A stretch of DNA of 64,000 bases from Siphonodentalium dalli (lineage: Eukaryota; Mollusca; Scaphopoda; Gadilida; Siphonodentaliidae): positions 64,047,127 through 64,111,126 of the forward strand of contig CP136061.1 in assembly GCA_032622095.1 (NCBI GenBank). The letters run 5' to 3'. The notes beneath the pieces are model-generated. The model was not told the origin of the DNA, did no database searches, and saw only the letters and a list, made by a program, of their open reading frames with translations. The position numbers and the translations under genes were made by a program. How positions within the stretch are numbered: position 1 is the stretch's first letter; each line of letters opens with the position of its first letter. Below, piece by piece: positions 60,490 through 64,000 of this stretch.

Positions 60490-61600
60490 GGCTGTAAGGC
60501 ATGCCAAGGGATTTAGTCATGCATGCAAACAGTAAAATCCAAGATGGCTGCTGGCTGCCATGTTTTTCATTGAAAATCTTTCAAATTCAATAGCTGCCAT
60601 TTAGAGGTGATCCAAAACATGTCTGTAAATTTACCAGACATTTCACCATTAATTGTGAGCTGCAGTTTGTGCCGATGGATTCAAATGTGAAATCCAAGAT
60701 GGCACCTATGTTTTTTAACAGAATTCGGATAAAAAAGGTAAGCTCCAATCTAGAAGTCACCCTGAGAATCCATATGAAGTTTGGTGATGATCGGATGAGG
60801 AATGTGGTCTGTAGGTTGTGCCAAATGACACATGCAAAGAGTAAAATCAAAGATGGCTGCCAGCCGCCTTGTTTTTAATAAAAAAAAAAAAATTCAAAAA
60901 TCGAAAGCTTCCATCTAGAGTTGATCCTAAACATGACTGTAAATTTTTAAATCAATTCTCCAACAAATGCGGGCTGCAAGGTGTGCCGATGGATTCAAAT
61001 TTGAAATCCAAGATGGCTGGCAGCCATGTTTAAAAAAAATTTCGTAAATAAAAATATGGATCCCATCTAGAGGTCACCCCAAAGATCAATATGAAATTTG
61101 GTGATGATCAGATGAGGGACGTGGCCTGTAAGGTGTTCCAAGGGATTTAGTCATACAAAGAGTAAATTCCAAGATGGCCACTGGCAGCCATGTTTTTCAA
61201 CAAAATTTGGACAAATATGATGGCTCCCATCTAGAGGTCACCGCAAAAAGATCCATATGAATTTTGGTGATGATAGGATGAGGGATGTGGTCTGTGGGGT
61301 GTGCCACAGAATTTAGTCATGCAAAGAGTAGAATCCAAGATGGCAGCCATGTTGTTCAAATTTGATAGCTCCCGTCTGGAGGCGATTCTAAACATGCCTG
61401 TCAATGTTCAAGACAATTCTCCGATAAAAGCGGGCTGCAGGATGTACCAATGGATTCAAATTTGAAAACCAAGATGGCTGCTGGTGGCCATGTTTTTTAG
61501 AGGTCACCCTGAAGATCATATGAAGTTTGGTGACGATTTGATGAGGGATGTGACCTATAGGGTGTGCTAACGGAATTTGTTGACACCCATACATTTGCTC
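60490..61600 (+). repeat. AAGATGGC satellite array, second monomer type
   Basis: Monomers of about 180 bp of the same subtype as 1-1044 ('gctcccatctagaggtcacc', 'tatgaagtttggtgatgatc', 'ggatgagggatgtggtctgt', 'agagtaaaatccaagatggc'). It lacks the 5' leader and 3' hairpin here. The frame at 60669-60878 closely resembles that at 319-501 for this reason. Confidence 0.75.
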
Positions 61601-61726
61601 TTTAAGTGATTTTCTTTATTGTTTTTTGACAGGTTTGACCACTTAAGACTACCACATAACATATAACTCCTAATTTGTTCAGAATAAAAAAGTATTAGGT
61701 GGTATCGATGAACTATATCAGCAACA
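61601..61726. other. Spacer between two satellite arrays
   Basis: About 125 bp of AT-rich single-copy-looking DNA between the end of one array and the 5' terminus of the next element. Confidence 0.4.
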
Positions 61727-64000
61727 TGAAAGTGTCAATGACACTGTAGCTCAACTTGGAAAGGGAATAATTTAATGTATTAGTCAATGGAGCGATTAGG
61801 AATGTGGTAAGTTGAATGTCTAATACTAGTTTATAGACATTGAAGAGAAAAGTAAAATCCAAGATGGCTGCTGACAGCCATGTCTTCGGCCGGATGACCC
61901 CAAAATGATTATATCCCATCCACATGTCATCGTTAACATCCATGACAAATTTTATGACGATCAGACTAAAGGTACGACCTGTAGCCCATGCTAATGGATT
62001 GAATTTAGTCATACAAAGAGTAAAATCCAAGATGGCTGCTGACAGCCATGTCTTGGGCCGAATGACCCCAAAATGATTATATCCCATCCACATGTCATCG
62101 TTAACATCCATGACAAATTTTATGACGATCAGACTAAAGGTACGACCTGTAGCCCATGCTAATGGATTGAATTTAGTCATACAAAGAGTAAAATCCAAGA
62201 TGGCTGCTGGCGGCCATGATTTTTGGACAAATGACCCCAAAATGACTCGTTCCCATCTACATGTCATTGTTAACATCCAGGACAAATTTTATGATGATCA
62301 GACTAAAAGTACGACCTGTAGCCCGTGCTAAATGATTTAGTCATATAAGAGTAAAATCCAAGATGGCTTCTGGTGGCCATGTTTTTTGGCCGAATGACCC
62401 CAAAATGACTCGTTCCCATCTACATGTCATTTATATTAACATTCATGACAAATTTTATGATGATCAGACTTAAAGTAGGACCTGTAACCCGTGCTAAATG
62501 ATTTAGTCATACAAAGAGTAAAATCCAAGATGGCTGCTGGCGGCCATGTTTTTTGGCCGAATGACCCCAAAATGACTCGTTCCCATCTACATGTCATTGT
62601 TAACATCCATGACAAATTTTATGATGATCAGACCAAAGGTACAACCTGTAGCCTGTGCTAAAGGATCTAGTCATACAAAGAGTAAAATCCAAGATGGCTG
62701 CTGTCGGCCATGTTTTTTGGCCGAATGATCTCAAAATGACTTGTTCCCATCTACATGTCATTGTTAACATCCATGACAAATTTCATGATGATCAGACTAA
62801 AGGTACGACCTGTAGCCTGTGCTAATGGATTGAATTTTGAAATCAAAGATGGCCACTGGCGGCCATGTTTTTCATCCGAATGACCCCAAAATGACTCGTT
62901 CCCATCTACATTACAATTTCAACAGCCATAAAAAATTTCATGATTATCAGACTCAAGGTACGACCTGTAATCCGTGCTAAAGGATTTAGTCATACAAAGA
63001 GTAAAATCCAAGATGGCTGCTGGTGGCCATGTTTTTTGGCCGAATGACCCCAAAATTAATCGTTCCCATCTACATGTCAATATTAACATCCATGACAAAT
63101 TTCATGATGATCAGACGAACAGTACGACCTTTAACCCGTGCTAATGGATTGAATTTTGAAATCAAAGATGGCCACTGGCGGCCATGTTTTTTTATCCGAA
63201 TGACCCCAAAATGACTCGTTCCCATCTACATTACAATTTCAACAGCCATAAATTTTTTTATGATGATCAGACTAAAAGTACGACCTGTAGCCCGTGCTAA
63301 ATGATTTAGTCATATAAGAGTAAAATCCAAGATGGCTTCTGGTGGCCATGTTTTTTGGCCGAATGACCCCAAAATGACTCGTTCCCATCTACATGTCATT
63401 TATATTAACATTCATGACAAATTTTATGATGATCAGACTAAAAGTAGGACCTGTAACCCGTGCTAAATGATTTAGTCATACAAAGAGTAAAATCCAGGAT
63501 GGCTGCTGGCGGCCATGTTTTTTGGCCGAATGACCCCAAAATTACTCGTTCCCATCTACATGTCAATATTAACATCCATGACAAATTTCATGATGATCAG
63601 ACGAACAGTACGACCTGTGGCCTGTGCTAATGGATTAAATTTTGAAATCAGAGATGGATGCTGGTGGCCATGTTTTTTGTCCGAATGACCCCAAAACGAC
63701 TCGTTCCCATCTACATTCTAATTTCAACAGCCATTACAAATTTCATGATGATCAGACTAAAGGTACGACCTGTAGCCCGTGCTAAAGGATTTAGTCATAC
63801 AAAGAGTAAAATCCAAGATGGCTGCTGGCGGCCATGTTTTTTGCCCGAATGACCCAAAAAAGACTCGTTCCCATCTACATGTCATTGTTAACATCCATGA
63901 CAAATTTTATGATGATCTGACCAAAGGTACGACCTGTAGCCAGTGTCAAAGGATTTAGTCATGCAAAGAGTAAAATCTAAGATGGCTGCCGGCGGCCATG
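61727..64000 (+). mobile_element. Helentron-like element with long satellite array, runs off the window
   Basis: 5' terminus TGAAAGTGTCAATGACACTG with 'tagctcaacttgg', then the leader 'gtcaatggagcgattaggaa' and at least thirteen ~160-165-bp monomers (for example 'tggctg' at 62531 and 62695). Sub-blocks recur: 62341-62520 closely matches 63310-63490, suggesting expansion in steps of several monomers. The 3' end is outside the window. Confidence 0.75.

Noticed and set aside
61713-62285. 190-codon minus frame with internal repeats
   Set aside because: Satellite monomers in a stop-poor frame; repeated peptides mirror the DNA monomer.

Overview
The window looks like a repeat-dense stretch of an invertebrate nuclear genome, most likely a mollusc. 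It is AT-rich and has no prokaryotic gene organisation. The only host gene I can support is spliced, with phase-matched GT/AG exons. Elements shaped like bivalve 'pearl' elements (tandem core, ACGG microsatellite, terminal hairpin) occur three times. No RNA gene, CRISPR array or operon was found. Almost all of the window is transposable-element and satellite DNA, so most open frames carry no gene.

Layout. 1-5.2 kb: satellite arrays of ~165-180 bp monomers carrying an AAGATGGC motif, bounded by hairpin ends like those of Helentron-type elements, interrupted by a 1.6-kb element with poly-G/C ends, then a pearl-like unit. 5.2-9.2 kb: unassigned DNA with a terminal fragment of the same Helentron-like family and a GC-rich island. 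9.2-13.5 kb: a 4.35-kb foldback (palindromic) element with a degenerate minisatellite at its centre. 15.8-18.6 kb: a DNA transposon with ~570-bp terminal inverted repeats enclosing a decayed gene of an abundant uncharacterised invertebrate family (FHAFTGNDY-type). 18.9-28.6 kb: a decayed hAT-type (KIAA1586-like) transposase gene on the minus strand, split by a pearl element, a 4.94-kb giant palindrome and a 1.7-kb CAGGGG-ended element. 28.6-29.4 kb: 3' end of a Ty3/gypsy pol and a possible LTR. 30-33 kb: unassigned, with small duplications. 33.4-37.7 kb: a mosaic of direct and inverted duplications with a Penelope-like RT fragment. 37.7-40.5 kb: a 60-bp minisatellite in three islands, plus a hairpin MITE. 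42.1-53.0 kb: a 10.9-kb array of 52/46-bp minisatellite. 59-64 kb: pearl and Helentron-like arrays again, running off the window end.

The host gene lies on the minus strand from at least 58,258 down to about 40,838. Its exons encode the end of a fibronectin-III-like ectodomain, a membrane-proximal segment, one transmembrane helix and the start of a basic, tyrosine-containing tail. The resemblance is to receptor-type tyrosine-phosphatase-like proteins. The huge minisatellite sits in the intron after the transmembrane exon. The 5' exons lie outside the window and the 3' exons are unresolved.

Three points stand out. Long TIRs bracket a gene family usually seen as host 'hypothetical proteins', with a pattern faintly like FEN1/XPG nucleases. 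Two palindromic elements share TAGTC ends and 3-bp target duplications, one confirmed because removing it restores the host reading frame. The same AAGATGGC doublet recurs at roughly nucleosomal spacing in several otherwise different repeat families. All family calls are from reading and memory; no database search was possible.
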